Assembly (NCBI RefSeq): GCF_002208135.1
Contig: NZ_CP021646.1
Location: 975,501 to 1,039,500 of the forward strand
Source: Pseudoalteromonas piscicida
Lineage (GTDB): Bacteria; Pseudomonadota; Gammaproteobacteria; Enterobacterales; Alteromonadaceae
Reading direction: 5' to 3'
DNA: 64,000 nucleotides
A program made the position numbers and the translations under genes. The notes under the pieces were generated by a model. That model did no database searches. It was not told where the DNA came from and saw only the letters and a list, made by a program, of their open reading frames with translations. Below are positions 1 through 9,502 of the stretch, piece by piece; within the stretch, counting starts at the first letter, position 1, and the number at the start of each line of letters is the position of its first letter.

Positions 1-1
1 T

Positions 2-952
2 GAAGACAAACCCGCAAATAGCTTTGAAGTGGGTGCTGGCTACAGTGATGATGTGGGTGCAAAAACCCGTTTTAAGTGGACTAAACCCTGGATCACCGAG
101 GATGGCCATTCCTTTGAGTCCAATCTGAGGCTATCGCAAAAGCAACAAGATATCACTGCCAGTTATACCATTCCAGTAGACAATCCTAACGACGATTTGT
201 GGCGTGTGTTAGGCGGCTATAAAGTGCAGGATGAAGTAACGGAAGGGATCAACAGTCGGATTTGGAACGTACAGGTACAGCGACAATGGCTAACGGATGA
301 CGAGTGGGTGAGAACGGCGTTTTTGAAACGTGAACATGAAACCACAGAACAGTTAGGCGAAAAACAACGCACGGAAATGTTGATCCCAGGCATTAGCTAC
401 TTAAAGAAAGAAAGTAAAGGTGGCGCGCTACCTTACTGGGGGAATGAGCGCCTGATCTCCATTGAAGCCGCAGCAGATTCGGTACTATCGTCTGCAAATA
501 TGTTGAAAGTGAGATGGAACAATGAATGGCTAAGAAGCTTTGAAACCAAGCACTTGTTTTTTGGTCGCTTAGACTTAGGGGCGATCGTGACAAAGGATAT
601 TGACCAAATTCCGTTTACCCATCGTTTCCTTGCAGGGGGAGATCAAAGTATCCGTGGTTTTGCCTATGAATCTATCGGTCCTCGCGATGACGAAGGGCGC
701 ATACTTGGTGGCAGATATTTAGCCACTGGCACAGTGGAATATAACTATCAATTCCATCCAAGTTGGCGAGCCGCTTTGTTTGTTGATGCGGGTACTGCAA
801 CGAACGATTTCTCGGACGCTTGGGAAGTTGGGGCTGGGTTTGGTTTTCGTTATTTAACCCCCGTTGGCCCAATCCGGCTCGACCATGCTTGGGGGTTGAC
901 CAAAGAAAGTAAAAGCACCCGTCTCAGTATTGTTATAGGACCTGAAATCTAA
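2..952 (+). CDS. tamA: TamA outer-membrane translocation and assembly protein, C-terminal part (5' end outside window)
   Basis: The reading frame is open from base 2, so the gene begins upstream and only its last 316 residues or so are visible (E. coli TamA has 577). This part is the 16-strand Omp85 barrel. The conserved loop-6 region, with an IRGF motif preceded by AGGDQS, lies near base 640, and the chain ends in an aromatic-rich final strand of the kind recognised by the Bam complex. TamA sits in the outer membrane and works with TamB in envelope protein and lipid assembly. Its stop codon overlaps the tamB start (TAATG), so the two are translationally coupled. The partial length is the only limit on the call. 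Confidence 0.93.
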   Translation, partial: EDKPANSFEVGAGYSDDVGAKTRFKWTKPWITEDGHSFESNLRLSQKQQDITASYTIPVDNPNDDLWRVLGGYKVQDEVTEGINSRIWNVQVQRQWLTDDEWVRTAFLKREHETTEQLGEKQRTEMLIPGISYLKKESKGGALPYWGNERLISIEAAADSVLSSANMLKVRWNNEWLRSFETKHLFFGRLDLGAIVTKDIDQIPFTHRFLAGGDQSIRGFAYESIGPRDDEGRILGGRYLATGTVEYNYQFHPSWRAALFVDAGTATNDFSDAWEVGAGFGFRYLTPVGPIRLDHAWGLTKESKSTRLSIVIGPEI

Positions 953-3900
953 TGCAGTTCAGAAGCTTAAGAATCAAAATCATTACTGCCATTATTAGCC
1001 TATTTTTACTTTTGGTTTGTTTATGTTTTACCTTGCCTGGGCAACAGTTGCTGGTTTGGGTAGCGAATAAAACGGTTTCAGGGTTAGCAATCGATAGCTT
1101 AGACAAGCGCTTATTATCTGGCGCGAATCTAACGCTACGCTATCACGATGAGGATATGGATATTCGCCTTAGAGACACCAAAGTCACTGTTGAGTGGTTG
1201 ACCTGTGCGAGTGTTTGCATTGCGCTAGACGCAAAAACGATAGCGATTGTACAAAAGCAGAAAAGTGTCAGCGAAGAGGAAACTACGGAAAGTGGCCAAG
1301 TTGAATTACCACTGCCAATTGCATTAAAACGTGCGCAAGTTCAGCAGTTTTCGTTGGAAACGCCGGATATTGCAGTGCAATTGCAAGGCTTAGACACGCA
1401 GCTTTCAGGTTCTGGTTCACACTTTAGAGTCCCTTTTTTGCTGTTAGACAGCGTAAAGTTGACCACAAAGGCAACTGAAAAACCAATGCCTGCAAAATCG
1501 CCAGCACCACTTGATGCATTAGCGCCACTCCAATTACCTAAGATAGATTTGCCGCTAACTGCTGTGCTCGGCGAGTTAAAGATTAACACGCTTGCTGTAG
1601 ATGAGCAGACGCTTGAAAATATTAAGCTCTCCCATGTTGAATTGGATGACAATGTCAACGTGGAGCAGGTTCAGTTTAACTATCATGAGTGGTTTGTATC
1701 GGCAGCGGCAAACGTCACGCTTAATGACTGGACTATTGATCTGAGGTCAACCTTGAGTGCGCCACAGGGGTTAGCCAGTTTAACGCTGACGGGTCGCCCT
1801 CACGATCTTAAGCTTACTTTGAATAGTGAGGGAATGGCGTTTGCAAAACTGCAAGCCCATGCGGATTTGACAGCGACAAACTGGCCTTTTGAGTTACAGG
1901 GTCAAATAGATAAATTAGTTATTCCTTCAGAGCCCACGACTTTAAAAGGCGCCACACTCGGCTTGAGCGGGGATGCCTCAAAATACCACTTGTCAGGCTC
2001 AATCGCTGTTAATACAGTGCAATTTGGTGATGTCACCGCGACACTTGAAGGGCAAGGTGGACTACAAGCGTTTACACTTGCTAAAGCAAAGCTTCAGCTT
2101 GAAAAAGCGCAAGCGCAAATAGCAGGACAAGTGAACTGGTCGCAAGGGGTGAAGGGCAAAGTTAACGGGGACTTTTCTCAGCTACCAATCGATAGACTGC
2201 TAGGACTAGTTCAATACGATGCAGGCCTGACAGAGAACGATATGTTGGCAGGGCGGTTCGCGCTTGATTTTGTGAGTAAGGGCGAGAAGTGGCAGGTTAA
2301 TGTTGAGCACTTTAAGCTCGATGGCAAAGTGGCGGGTACACCACTTACTGCGGACGTTAAGGTCGTTGTGGATGAGAGCCTGCTAGGTGAGTTTAGCCAT
2401 GCACGCTTTAATTATGGCAAAAATAACATGACGGTAAGCGGTGAGCTTGGTCAGCATTTAGACCTCGATATTGACTTTCAGTTTGAGCAGGCGGCAAATA
2501 CGCTTATTCCAGCTGACTTAAAGGGCAGTGGTGAAATTTTTATTCAGGGTGACCACCTCAAGCCGAGTATTCAGACCGATATTAAGTTTGATTCTGTGCG
2601 CTACCAGAATATAGCACTACATGGCTTAACGACGAAAGGCACGGTTGATATTGCCAATGAAGTGACTGGGCAAATGAAACTGGCACTAGAGCGTTTAATT
2701 GTTGACTCTGAAATGGTTGAAGACATTCGTTTAGCTGTGAAAGGCAACCAGCAGCAACATAACGCGACATTGGATATTCGTGATAAGCGAGTGGTCGCAA
2801 GTTTTGAAGTCAATGGCAAGATGCAACAGTCAACTTGGCAGGGAGAGCTTTCGTCTGGTGAGGTAACCTCTCAAGGGCAAACGATTGCATTGCAAAATCC
2901 TGCTGCAATCGTGATCAGTGATGTCAGTCAACGCATTGCAAAACAGTGTTGGCAGATGGATGATACCGATTTGTGTTTCGCTGCCGAGCAAAAAGGCAGA
3001 CAAGGACAGGCCGATGTTAAACTGGAGAAGTTGGCACTTGCTAAACTACAAACCTGGTTGCCAGCGGAGCTCAAAGTAACAGGTGAAACTCAGGCCGTGG
3101 CCAAACTTGCGTGGCAAAATGGCCGAGTAATGCGAGCCGATGGCGAGCTGAACATTATCGATGCTGGCGTTACGACTCATGGGCAAACATTTTCAATTTC
3201 AGAATTCAACGCGTTACTAAAAACTAATAACGAGCAAATCCACGCTGATTGGCGCATGACATCCGATACCTTAGGTAAGTTCAGCGGTGATACGCGAGTG
3301 CCCCTAGATAAGCAATCGCCCCAGTTAGCTGGTAACGTAAAAATAGAGTCAATTGAACTGGCTAAATTGTCAGCGTTACTTAACCGAGTAACGGAACAAA
3401 GTTTTGATCTGCAAGGGGAGATGTTAGGGGATATTAATATTTCAGGTAGCCTCGCAGCCCCAGAAGTCAACGGTAAGCTAACCGCTCAACGCCTATTTAT
3501 GTCCTCTGACTCTTTGCCTGTGGAAATCGATAAAGGTCACATAAATCTTGATTTTAATACCACTTCCGCTCAGCTAGAGGCTGAGTTAACGGCAGCAAAA
3601 GGTGGCAAAGTAGCACTAACAGGCGAAGCCTATTGGTCGCCAGAGCTCTCTGCTGAAGTCAAAATAAAGGGCGAAAATATTTATGTGCAACCAGACTCGC
3701 AAATTGAACTAACCGCTAGCCCGGACTTAACGCTCGCTTATAAAGATAAGATTGCGCGTGTTCTTGGAGAAATTGTGGTGCCGTTTGGTCGAGTAAACAT
3801 TGAATCTCTGCCTGAGGGGGTCACCTCGCCGAGCGACGATGAAGTCATTGTTGATGCCAAAGTGCAAAAGCAGATGTCGGTGCCGATTCAGCATGAAATA

Positions 3901-4611
3901 GATTTAAAACTGACCGTTAAAGATAACTTTAGGGTGAAGGCGTTAGGACTAGATAGTTTTGTTACCGGCGCAATTGAAATTGATAAGCAAGTTGAGTCGC
4001 CAATGCTGGCAACGGGAGAGTTGCAATTGAGAGAGGGAAAATATCGCGCATTTGGCCAAGATTTGTTGATCCGTACCGGACAGATTGGCTTTAATGGCGC
4101 ACTAGATAAACCTTATTTGAACATTCGAGCTATTCGTAATCCAGCGACAACTGCCAATGATGTGATAGCCGGTGTTGAGCTTACAGGCAATATTGCTAAG
4201 CCGCGTTTGACTGTGTTTTCAGAGCCTGCAATGGACCAAGCCAAGGCACTATCATACCTACTTAACGGCCAGCCTCTAGGGGAGTCTGAAACTTCTAACA
4301 ATGCGCTACTCACGCAGTTTTTACTCTCACAGGGAATTGACCGCAGTGAAGGCTTCTTTAGCAAAGCGGGTGAATCGCTTGGACTTTCGGATGTTAACCT
4401 ATCAGCTAAAGGTAGTGGTGATGATACACAAGTTGAGGTGTCAGGCTATATCACCCCCAATGTTCAGGTCAGTTATCGTGTTGGGGTATTTGAGTCTATT
4501 AATGAAATTGCACTGCGTTATCGTGTTTTTTCGAAGTTTTATGTTGAAGCCACGAGCGGTTTGTACAACAGTATAGACTTCTTATACAAGTTTGATTGGG
4601 ATGACAAATGA
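952..4611 (+). CDS. tamB: TamB inner-membrane-anchored translocation and assembly module protein
   Basis: This 1219-residue protein has one N-terminal membrane anchor (about residues 8-31) followed by a very long beta-rich periplasmic region of the AsmA/TamB type. The C-terminal 300 residues or so form the conserved TamB (DUF490) domain that docks on TamA. The length fits the family (E. coli 1259). Such proteins form a hydrophobic groove across the periplasm, now thought to carry phospholipids and to aid outer-membrane protein assembly. The gene overlaps tamA by one base and the next gene by four (ATGA), so it is the middle of a tight operon. Confidence 0.95.
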   Translation: MQFRSLRIKIITAIISLFLLLVCLCFTLPGQQLLVWVANKTVSGLAIDSLDKRLLSGANLTLRYHDEDMDIRLRDTKVTVEWLTCASVCIALDAKTIAIVQKQKSVSEEETTESGQVELPLPIALKRAQVQQFSLETPDIAVQLQGLDTQLSGSGSHFRVPFLLLDSVKLTTKATEKPMPAKSPAPLDALAPLQLPKIDLPLTAVLGELKINTLAVDEQTLENIKLSHVELDDNVNVEQVQFNYHEWFVSAAANVTLNDWTIDLRSTLSAPQGLASLTLTGRPHDLKLTLNSEGMAFAKLQAHADLTATNWPFELQGQIDKLVIPSEPTTLKGATLGLSGDASKYHLSGSIAVNTVQFGDVTATLEGQGGLQAFTLAKAKLQLEKAQAQIAGQVNWSQGVKGKVNGDFSQLPIDRLLGLVQYDAGLTENDMLAGRFALDFVSKGEKWQVNVEHFKLDGKVAGTPLTADVKVVVDESLLGEFSHARFNYGKNNMTVSGELGQHLDLDIDFQFEQAANTLIPADLKGSGEIFIQGDHLKPSIQTDIKFDSVRYQNIALHGLTTKGTVDIANEVTGQMKLALERLIVDSEMVEDIRLAVKGNQQQHNATLDIRDKRVVASFEVNGKMQQSTWQGELSSGEVTSQGQTIALQNPAAIVISDVSQRIAKQCWQMDDTDLCFAAEQKGRQGQADVKLEKLALAKLQTWLPAELKVTGETQAVAKLAWQNGRVMRADGELNIIDAGVTTHGQTFSISEFNALLKTNNEQIHADWRMTSDTLGKFSGDTRVPLDKQSPQLAGNVKIESIELAKLSALLNRVTEQSFDLQGEMLGDINISGSLAAPEVNGKLTAQRLFMSSDSLPVEIDKGHINLDFNTTSAQLEAELTAAKGGKVALTGEAYWSPELSAEVKIKGENIYVQPDSQIELTASPDLTLAYKDKIARVLGEIVVPFGRVNIESLPEGVTSPSDDEVIVDAKVQKQMSVPIQHEIDLKLTVKDNFRVKALGLDSFVTGAIEIDKQVESPMLATGELQLREGKYRAFGQDLLIRTGQIGFNGALDKPYLNIRAIRNPATTANDVIAGVELTGNIAKPRLTVFSEPAMDQAKALSYLLNGQPLGESETSNNALLTQFLLSQGIDRSEGFFSKAGESLGLSDVNLSAKGSGDDTQVEVSGYITPNVQVSYRVGVFESINEIALRYRVFSKFYVEATSGLYNSIDFLYKFDWDDK

Positions 4612-5429
4612 AACTGCTCTGGCTCGCTCTAGGTTTTGTGATATTTCCTCTCAAAGCACAAGAAACAACGGAAATTAGAATCAGCGCAGGTGCTGATCCG
4701 TACATTATAGAGCTGCTTACTTTGAGTTTGTCATCCCAGATAGAGTCAGCGAGGCTCGTATCAGTGAGAAGTATTCCTTCTCAAGACAGAGCGGTGCGCC
4801 TACTTGGAGAAAAAGGGGGGCTGGATGTCAGTTGGTTAGTGACTAACTCACAGCGCGAAAAGGCCGCGAGCGCAATTCGCATTCCCCTAGTGAAAGGGAT
4901 TTTGGGTTATCGCATTCCTTTAGTACACAAACATAATCAAGCCTTACTGAGTGGAGTACGCTACATTGGCGACTTGCGCCGAGTTACTTTTGGTTTACGC
5001 AGAGATTGGCCAGATCATCAGATTTTTGAGCGTAACGGCCTCAGTGTGACTTCTTTCTCACAGGAAGACAGTGGTTACGACATGTTGTTGAAAAAACGTT
5101 TTGATGTGTTGCCAAGCGATTTAGTGAGTATTGAAGCTGCCCTGAGTGACACGGACTTGGTCGCAGATCAGCACGTGGTGTTTTACTACCCTTCGGCGGT
5201 ATACTTTTTTGTTTCTCACGACAATCAGTTGCTCCACAGCCAAATTGAGAAAGGCCTCAAAAGCGCATTACAAGATGGCCGATTTGAGGCGTTATTCTTA
5301 AAACACTTTTCCGCTCGTCTTGAAAAGCTAGATCTTAAAAACAAAACAGTCATAGAATTAGACAATCCAAACCTGCCACCCAGTGCGCCGTTGGAGGTGC
5401 CATTTTATTGGTATAAACAAGGAAAATAA
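4608..5429 (+). CDS. Periplasmic solute-binding-like protein encoded behind tamB
   Basis: A 273-residue protein with a short signal peptide (cut probably after the LKAQ region, about residue 17). Its overall pattern resembles the type 2 periplasmic binding fold (SBP_bac_3-like): an ISAGADPYI strand start, a central RRVTFGLR strand and a late segment on residues DVLPSDL. No ligand can be named. It starts inside the tamB stop (ATGA overlap) and ends two bases before the cyclophilin gene, so it is very probably co-transcribed with tamAB. A role linked to the TAM system is possible but is only inferred from position. No catalytic motif was seen. Confidence 0.75.
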   Translation: MKLLWLALGFVIFPLKAQETTEIRISAGADPYIIELLTLSLSSQIESARLVSVRSIPSQDRAVRLLGEKGGLDVSWLVTNSQREKAASAIRIPLVKGILGYRIPLVHKHNQALLSGVRYIGDLRRVTFGLRRDWPDHQIFERNGLSVTSFSQEDSGYDMLLKKRFDVLPSDLVSIEAALSDTDLVADQHVVFYYPSAVYFFVSHDNQLLHSQIEKGLKSALQDGRFEALFLKHFSARLEKLDLKNKTVIELDNPNLPPSAPLEVPFYWYKQGK

Positions 5430-5431
5430 TA

Positions 5432-6298
5432 ATGAAAAAAACCTTACTACTTATTGCGCTTGCCATAAGCACATCCCCTGTCTTAGCAAAACCTGATACA
5501 AAGTCACCATCGGAAGTCGTTGCTGAGGCCAAAAGCAGCGACTGGCAGCAGCTGAACCCTGAAAATATTCTTAAAATAGAACTACAAACAGGACCGGTCT
5601 ATATCGCGCTTAACCCTGAACTTGCGCCTAATCATGTGGCAAATATTAAAGCGTTAGCGCGAGAGGGGTTTTACACAAACTTGAGTATGTATCGGTTTGT
5701 GGAAAACTTTGTGGCCCAAGGCGGCGATATGTCGGACAAGAAAATGCCGCAAAAAGGAAAAAAAGCGATTGCCGCCGAGTTTTTTCATAGCACAGAATCA
5801 ACCTTGAAGATCACATCGCTAGATGCTGTGGATGGCTACGCGCCACGTACCGGGTTTTTAAATGGTTTTGCCGTAGGACAAAATGATGCTGGAACCAAAA
5901 CCTGGATGACGCACTGCGTTGGTTCGTTTGCCATGGCCAGAACCAACGATATTAACAGTGGTGGTACCGAGTTTTACATCACGTTGACGCCGCAGCGATA
6001 CCTAGACAAAAACACTACCGTGTTTGGACAGTTGTTATCGGGAATGGAGCATGTTCAGCACCTAGATCGTAAACCTGTTGCTGGACAAGCGTTCAATGTT
6101 ATCAAAGGTGTTACGGTGCTTGCTGATGTAAAAGGTGCGCCTTCGTTTAAAAAGCTGAAGACAAATACGCCGATTTTTGAGTCGCTAATTGCTGCGCGTA
6201 AAAATAGATCGGGAGATTGGTTTGTTGATACACCAAATCACACCGATGTATGTTCAGTTCCCGTCCCTGTTGAAATGGAAGACGCGACAGGGGAATAA
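5432..6298 (+). CDS. Secreted cyclophilin-type peptidyl-prolyl cis-trans isomerase
   Basis: 288 residues with a clear signal peptide (KKTLLLIALAISTSPVLA), so the mature enzyme acts in the periplasm. The cyclophilin core is visible: an N-terminal strand with LQTGPVYIALNPELAP, the YRFVENFVAQGGD segment that carries the catalytic arginine and the QGGD motif, and later GSFAMAR and TEFYITL. It catalyses proline isomerisation during folding of exported proteins. The C-terminal 60 residues go beyond the usual core. It follows the solute-binding-like gene by two bases and closes the tamA-tamB operon, with a strong terminator after it, which fits an envelope-folding role. Confidence 0.92.
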   Translation: MKKTLLLIALAISTSPVLAKPDTKSPSEVVAEAKSSDWQQLNPENILKIELQTGPVYIALNPELAPNHVANIKALAREGFYTNLSMYRFVENFVAQGGDMSDKKMPQKGKKAIAAEFFHSTESTLKITSLDAVDGYAPRTGFLNGFAVGQNDAGTKTWMTHCVGSFAMARTNDINSGGTEFYITLTPQRYLDKNTTVFGQLLSGMEHVQHLDRKPVAGQAFNVIKGVTVLADVKGAPSFKKLKTNTPIFESLIAARKNRSGDWFVDTPNHTDVCSVPVPVEMEDATGE

Positions 6299-6320
6299 AT
6301 AGTAATACTTAGATGTGATA

Positions 6321-6347
6321 AAAAGCCATGTGAGAACATGGCTTTTT
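6321..6347 (+). terminator. Rho-independent terminator of the tamAB operon
   Basis: A perfect hairpin, AAGCCATGT with loop GAGA and ACATGGCTT, followed by TTTTTT. It lies 20 bases after the cyclophilin stop. The A-run on the other side may let it also end the convergent queF transcript. Confidence 0.85.
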
Positions 6348-6353
6348 TACGTT

Positions 6354-7205
6354 TTACTGTCGGTTAGTTCTTACCGCATACGGAGTTTGATCTTGTTCAC
6401 TCGAACGATATGGATTGATGTCTAATCCGCCACGGCGAGTATAGCGCGCATACACCGATAATTTTTCAAGATTAAAGGTGCGCCAAAGCTCACAATAAAT
6501 ACGCTCCACACATTGCTCATGGAACTCGTTGTGGTCGCGAAAAGAGATTAGGTACTTAAGTAGCGCTTCTCGGTCGATTTGCTTACCACGATAACTTATC
6601 ACCACGCTTGCCCAGTCTGGCTGTGAAGTGATTAGGCAATTTGACTTGAGTAAGTGACTGTGAAGCGTCTCTTCAACCACGTCATTAGAGGCAAGTTGTA
6701 GTAAGTCACTATTTGGTGTGTAGGTATCAACTTCAATATCCAACTCGTCGATACACTCACCAGGGAGGCGTGAGAAAGGAATACAATCGAATTCGCCTGC
6801 GCCGAACAATGTGACGCTAACTTGACTATTTGATGCTGTGGAAAGGTCCGCAGCTAGCGTTTGACGCACGGTTTCCATTGTATCAAAGCGACTTTGGTTA
6901 AAGCTGTTCAAGTAAAGTTTGAACGATTTTGACTCAATGATATGTGAGCTTTGGCAAGGAAACACAAAAGTGGCAACGGCAACTTGAGGCTTGCCCTTGT
7001 TATTAAGCCAAGACAATTCATAGCCCGTCCAAGTATCTTCACCTTTGAATGGTAAGGCGGACTCATCGACATTGATTTGGTCACGATTGAGTTTACGTGC
7101 AATTGGGTGCAATAGGCCTGGCGTATAAACACTGGCATATTCTGTGGTTTTACCAAGCACAGAAGATTGCAGCTCTGGCGAGTTACTGTAGTCTGTCATG
7201 TTCAT
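6354..7205 (-). CDS. queF: NADPH-dependent 7-cyano-7-deazaguanine (preQ0) reductase QueF
   Basis: QueF reduces the nitrile of preQ0 to the amine preQ1, the last free-base step of queuosine synthesis for tRNA. At 283 residues it is the long two-domain type, as in E. coli (282). The catalytic cysteine is C190 in the segment [11 protein letters not shown], and the downstream segment [10 protein letters not shown] carries the substrate-binding residues. The start MNMTDYSN could also be the second methionine two codons on. It is transcribed divergently from syd, the same arrangement as in E. coli, and converges on the cyclophilin operon. Confidence 0.97.
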   Translation of the reverse strand: MNMTDYSNSPELQSSVLGKTTEYASVYTPGLLHPIARKLNRDQINVDESALPFKGEDTWTGYELSWLNNKGKPQVAVATFVFPCQSSHIIESKSFKLYLNSFNQSRFDTMETVRQTLAADLSTASNSQVSVTLFGAGEFDCIPFSRLPGECIDELDIEVDTYTPNSDLLQLASNDVVEETLHSHLLKSNCLITSQPDWASVVISYRGKQIDREALLKYLISFRDHNEFHEQCVERIYCELWRTFNLEKLSVYARYTRRGGLDINPYRSSEQDQTPYAVRTNRQ

Positions 7206-7228
7206 TCAAATCTCGTTACAATGCGGTC

Positions 7229-7257
7229 ATTATAACGAATGTTCACCTCGGGATTAA
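7229..7257 (-). promoter_or_regulatory. Probable sigma70 promoter of queF
   Basis: On the minus strand a perfect TATAAT (7229-7234) is preceded 17 bases upstream by TTAATC, a weak -35. It sits about 25 bases before the queF start. Position and -10 match are good, the -35 is poor. Confidence 0.5.
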
Positions 7258-7323
7258 TAGTAATTTGCTTAATTAAATGAAACAAGTATTAAGCGCGCGG
7301 TGAAAAATGAAGAGAGCTTCAAT

Positions 7324-7875
7324 ATGACTCAGTCCGTTAATATGGCGCGCTTGCATCAAGCCCATGTAGATTATCATCAACAGATCTTTAAAGATTTACC
7401 GAGTACCGAGCACGATGAAAGTTGGCCGAGCCCATGTGAACAGGGTGAACCGAACAAGCTCAACGAGATAAAGTGGTTAGCGGTAGAACGCTCTCCAGCG
7501 GGACATCTAAATGATTTAGCCAAAGCGTTGGAAACGCAATTTCCAGAGGGATTGAACGGGCTGTACGGTAATTTTTTTGCCGGCAATATCGTGGCATTTA
7601 TTGAAGACAAGCAAATTGAGTTACTGCAAGCGTGGAACGAAGATGACTTCGAGCGCTTGCAGCAAAATATTACCGGCCATATTTTAATGAAGCGCAGGCT
7701 CAAACAACCTGAAACCGTATTTATTGGCTTAACAGAAGCAGACGACTTATTGGTGTCGGTCGATGTAACGACAGGCCAAGTTGGGTTAGAATTTGTCGGT
7801 AAGAAGCAGCATCATGTTCTGGCTGATTCTATCGCAGAGTTTGTGGAAAAACTGACCGTCAACTACCCAATATAG
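7324..7875 (+). CDS. syd: SecY-interacting protein Syd
   Basis: Syd is a small soluble acidic protein that binds cytosolic loops of SecY and is thought to check the state of the translocon. The 183-residue product starting MTQSVNMARL matches the family in length (E. coli 181) and keeps segments such as WLAVERSPAGHL and the late TVFIGLTEADD. An earlier GTG at 7300 is in frame, but the ATG at 7324 has GAGAG seven bases before it and gives the usual N-terminus. It lies back to back with queF, as in E. coli, where csrB and yqcC follow. Confidence 0.94.
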   Translation: MTQSVNMARLHQAHVDYHQQIFKDLPSTEHDESWPSPCEQGEPNKLNEIKWLAVERSPAGHLNDLAKALETQFPEGLNGLYGNFFAGNIVAFIEDKQIELLQAWNEDDFERLQQNITGHILMKRRLKQPETVFIGLTEADDLLVSVDVTTGQVGLEFVGKKQHHVLADSIAEFVEKLTVNYPI

Positions 7876-7893
7876 CTAAGGAGCTTGCGCTCC

Positions 7894-8667
7894 TTATTGA
7901 AAGTCCCACGAAATATTCGAGACCAACTGACAAGTTTCACAGCGGAAGTCGAAGAGGCCGAACCAAGGCTCCTCAAGCAGCCAGTCTCCCTGACAGCTTG
8001 GGCATTTTCTTGCTTTTTCTGCAGCGAGGTTTTCTCCGCCAACTCGATACAAATAATAGTAAACTGGTTTTTTCGTAAGATAGCGGATACGTTTGCTCAA
8101 CTCCATGCCACGTCTAAACAAATCGCTGCTAGTACTGGAAATTTCCTCTAGTGCAGCAAATTCGCAGCGAGTTGCACCATTGATCTGTATTTGATCGCAG
8201 GCTTGCCAATCTTCTTTCCATTTGATCAGTGCTTTGTAATCACCATTGGCAATGGCAGGGATCTTATATAAAGGCACTGGTAAAAAGTCGTCGCCACAAT
8301 ACAACGGACTGCAAGTGTGTACATAAGTGGTGTAGAGAATGTAGCTTGATGGCTCATGACAAGCATCTGCGCTGTTGGCATGTATATCCTGGCCAAAAAT
8401 TTTGACCTTAGGTGCAAGCAAGCCAGACTGCTGTAGCTGATCAATCGCAAACTTCACAAAAGGGCTATGGTTTAATGGATGCAAAGCGTCCTCTTCAGGA
8501 CACATCACGCGAGTAACGAAATAGCCATCTTTAAGTACAGTTGGAAATTCGTCACCAATGATTTGACCATTAAAGCGCAGTGCATTAACCACACGATTAA
8601 TAGCCTGCTCGGCAGCATCCAAGGTGGTTTCCTCATAGCAATCAAAAGTTAAGTCGACAACAAACAC
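7894..8667 (-). CDS. Zn-ribbon-containing protein, DUF2310 family
   Basis: A 257-residue cytoplasmic protein of the DUF2310 family, described as a possibly nucleic-acid-binding Zn-ribbon protein. The metal site is visible at the C-terminus as two CxxC pairs, CPSCQGDWLL and CETCQLVSN, about 20 residues apart. The start is a GTG (8665-8667) overlapping the stop of the upstream gene by one base. The family's exact role is unknown to me. It forms a two-gene operon with the small coiled-coil gene before it and converges on syd. Confidence 0.85.
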   Translation of the reverse strand: MFVVDLTFDCYEETTLDAAEQAINRVVNALRFNGQIIGDEFPTVLKDGYFVTRVMCPEEDALHPLNHSPFVKFAIDQLQQSGLLAPKVKIFGQDIHANSADACHEPSSYILYTTYVHTCSPLYCGDDFLPVPLYKIPAIANGDYKALIKWKEDWQACDQIQINGATRCEFAALEEISSTSSDLFRRGMELSKRIRYLTKKPVYYYLYRVGGENLAAEKARKCPSCQGDWLLEEPWFGLFDFRCETCQLVSNISWDFQ

Positions 8668-8927
8668 TACGACTTCTCCAATAATGCAATGAGCCTATCA
8701 AGCTTAGCTTCAATTCTATCTAATTGGCTTTGTGAACTTGCTTTGACGACCTCTTCAACCTCTTGATAGTGATCGATACAAGTAGGGTCTTGTTTGTACG
8801 CGGCAATGCCTGAGATAATGTCTGGCATTGCGACGCTTTGAGTTAATTTACTTTTTGTTAGCGCGACGGTTGGAGTCTTTCCACTATCGACTAATTTTTT
8901 GATAGCTCTGGCAACGGCAGGGTGCAT
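8667..8927 (-). CDS. Small conserved hypothetical protein with C-terminal coiled coil
   Basis: 86 residues, no signal peptide or membrane segment. The N-terminal half (HPAVARAIKKLVDSGKTPTV) has the look of a small helical DNA- or protein-binding module, and the last 20 residues (LDRIEAKLDRLIALLEK) have a clear heptad pattern, so it probably oligomerises. It overlaps the DUF2310 gene by one base (TAGTG), so the two products may act together. I do not recognise a named family and give no function. Confidence 0.75.
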   Translation of the reverse strand: MHPAVARAIKKLVDSGKTPTVALTKSKLTQSVAMPDIISGIAAYKQDPTCIDHYQEVEEVVKASSQSQLDRIEAKLDRLIALLEKS

Positions 8928-8998
8928 AGGGGTTCCTAAACGCCTTAATCATAGGCGTAGATCATAGCACCAAGTTACGTAAGGAGCGATTGCTTTAG

Positions 8999-9226
8999 TT
9001 ATCTTAACATCGCATCGAGTTCGTCAATGATTTCACTCCAATCGGCGTCTTCTTTTAGTGATTCTTCAATAAAGTGACGTTGTCCTTCATTCCAAAATGG
9101 TGCTTGGCTCAAAAGCATATCGTCAGGTAGGCGGTGCTGTTTGACGAACCCTTCGATCGCTTGTGGATTGTTGTCCAGCCCTAGCTGGGCAAATAAAGTA
9201 CTCATCGTGTGGCGACTAGTATCCAT
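8999..9226 (-). CDS. DUF2789 family small protein
   Basis: 75 residues with the typical DUF2789 pattern: an N-terminal TMSTLFAQLGL helix, a central LPDDMLLSQAPFW segment, and the acidic end ADWSEIIDELDAMLR. The family is small, cytosolic and common in marine gammaproteobacteria and Pseudomonas; its role is not known. The gene stands alone, 70 bases downstream of the next minus-strand gene's promoter region. Confidence 0.85.
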   Translation of the reverse strand: MDTSRHTMSTLFAQLGLDNNPQAIEGFVKQHRLPDDMLLSQAPFWNEGQRHFIEESLKEDADWSEIIDELDAMLR

Positions 9227-9502
9227 TTCGTTCTCCCTCGTTTGCTTGAATTTTACTCACTAACTATAGTAAAGGTGGTTGTAAAACCTTTAGCAAGTCG
9301 TCATCGATAAAAACCAAAACGACTAATGCGAGGATAAATATACCTGCCCACGACTGAATAAATTGTGACTTGTATCAATATCTATCACAAGCGAGTAGCA
9401 GTAAATTATTAAAGTACACAGAAAAAATTCTTAGGTTTTGATATTAAGTAGTATTTCGGCATGATTATCAGAATCTTGGGCTTATAACAATAAGGAACCG
9501 TG

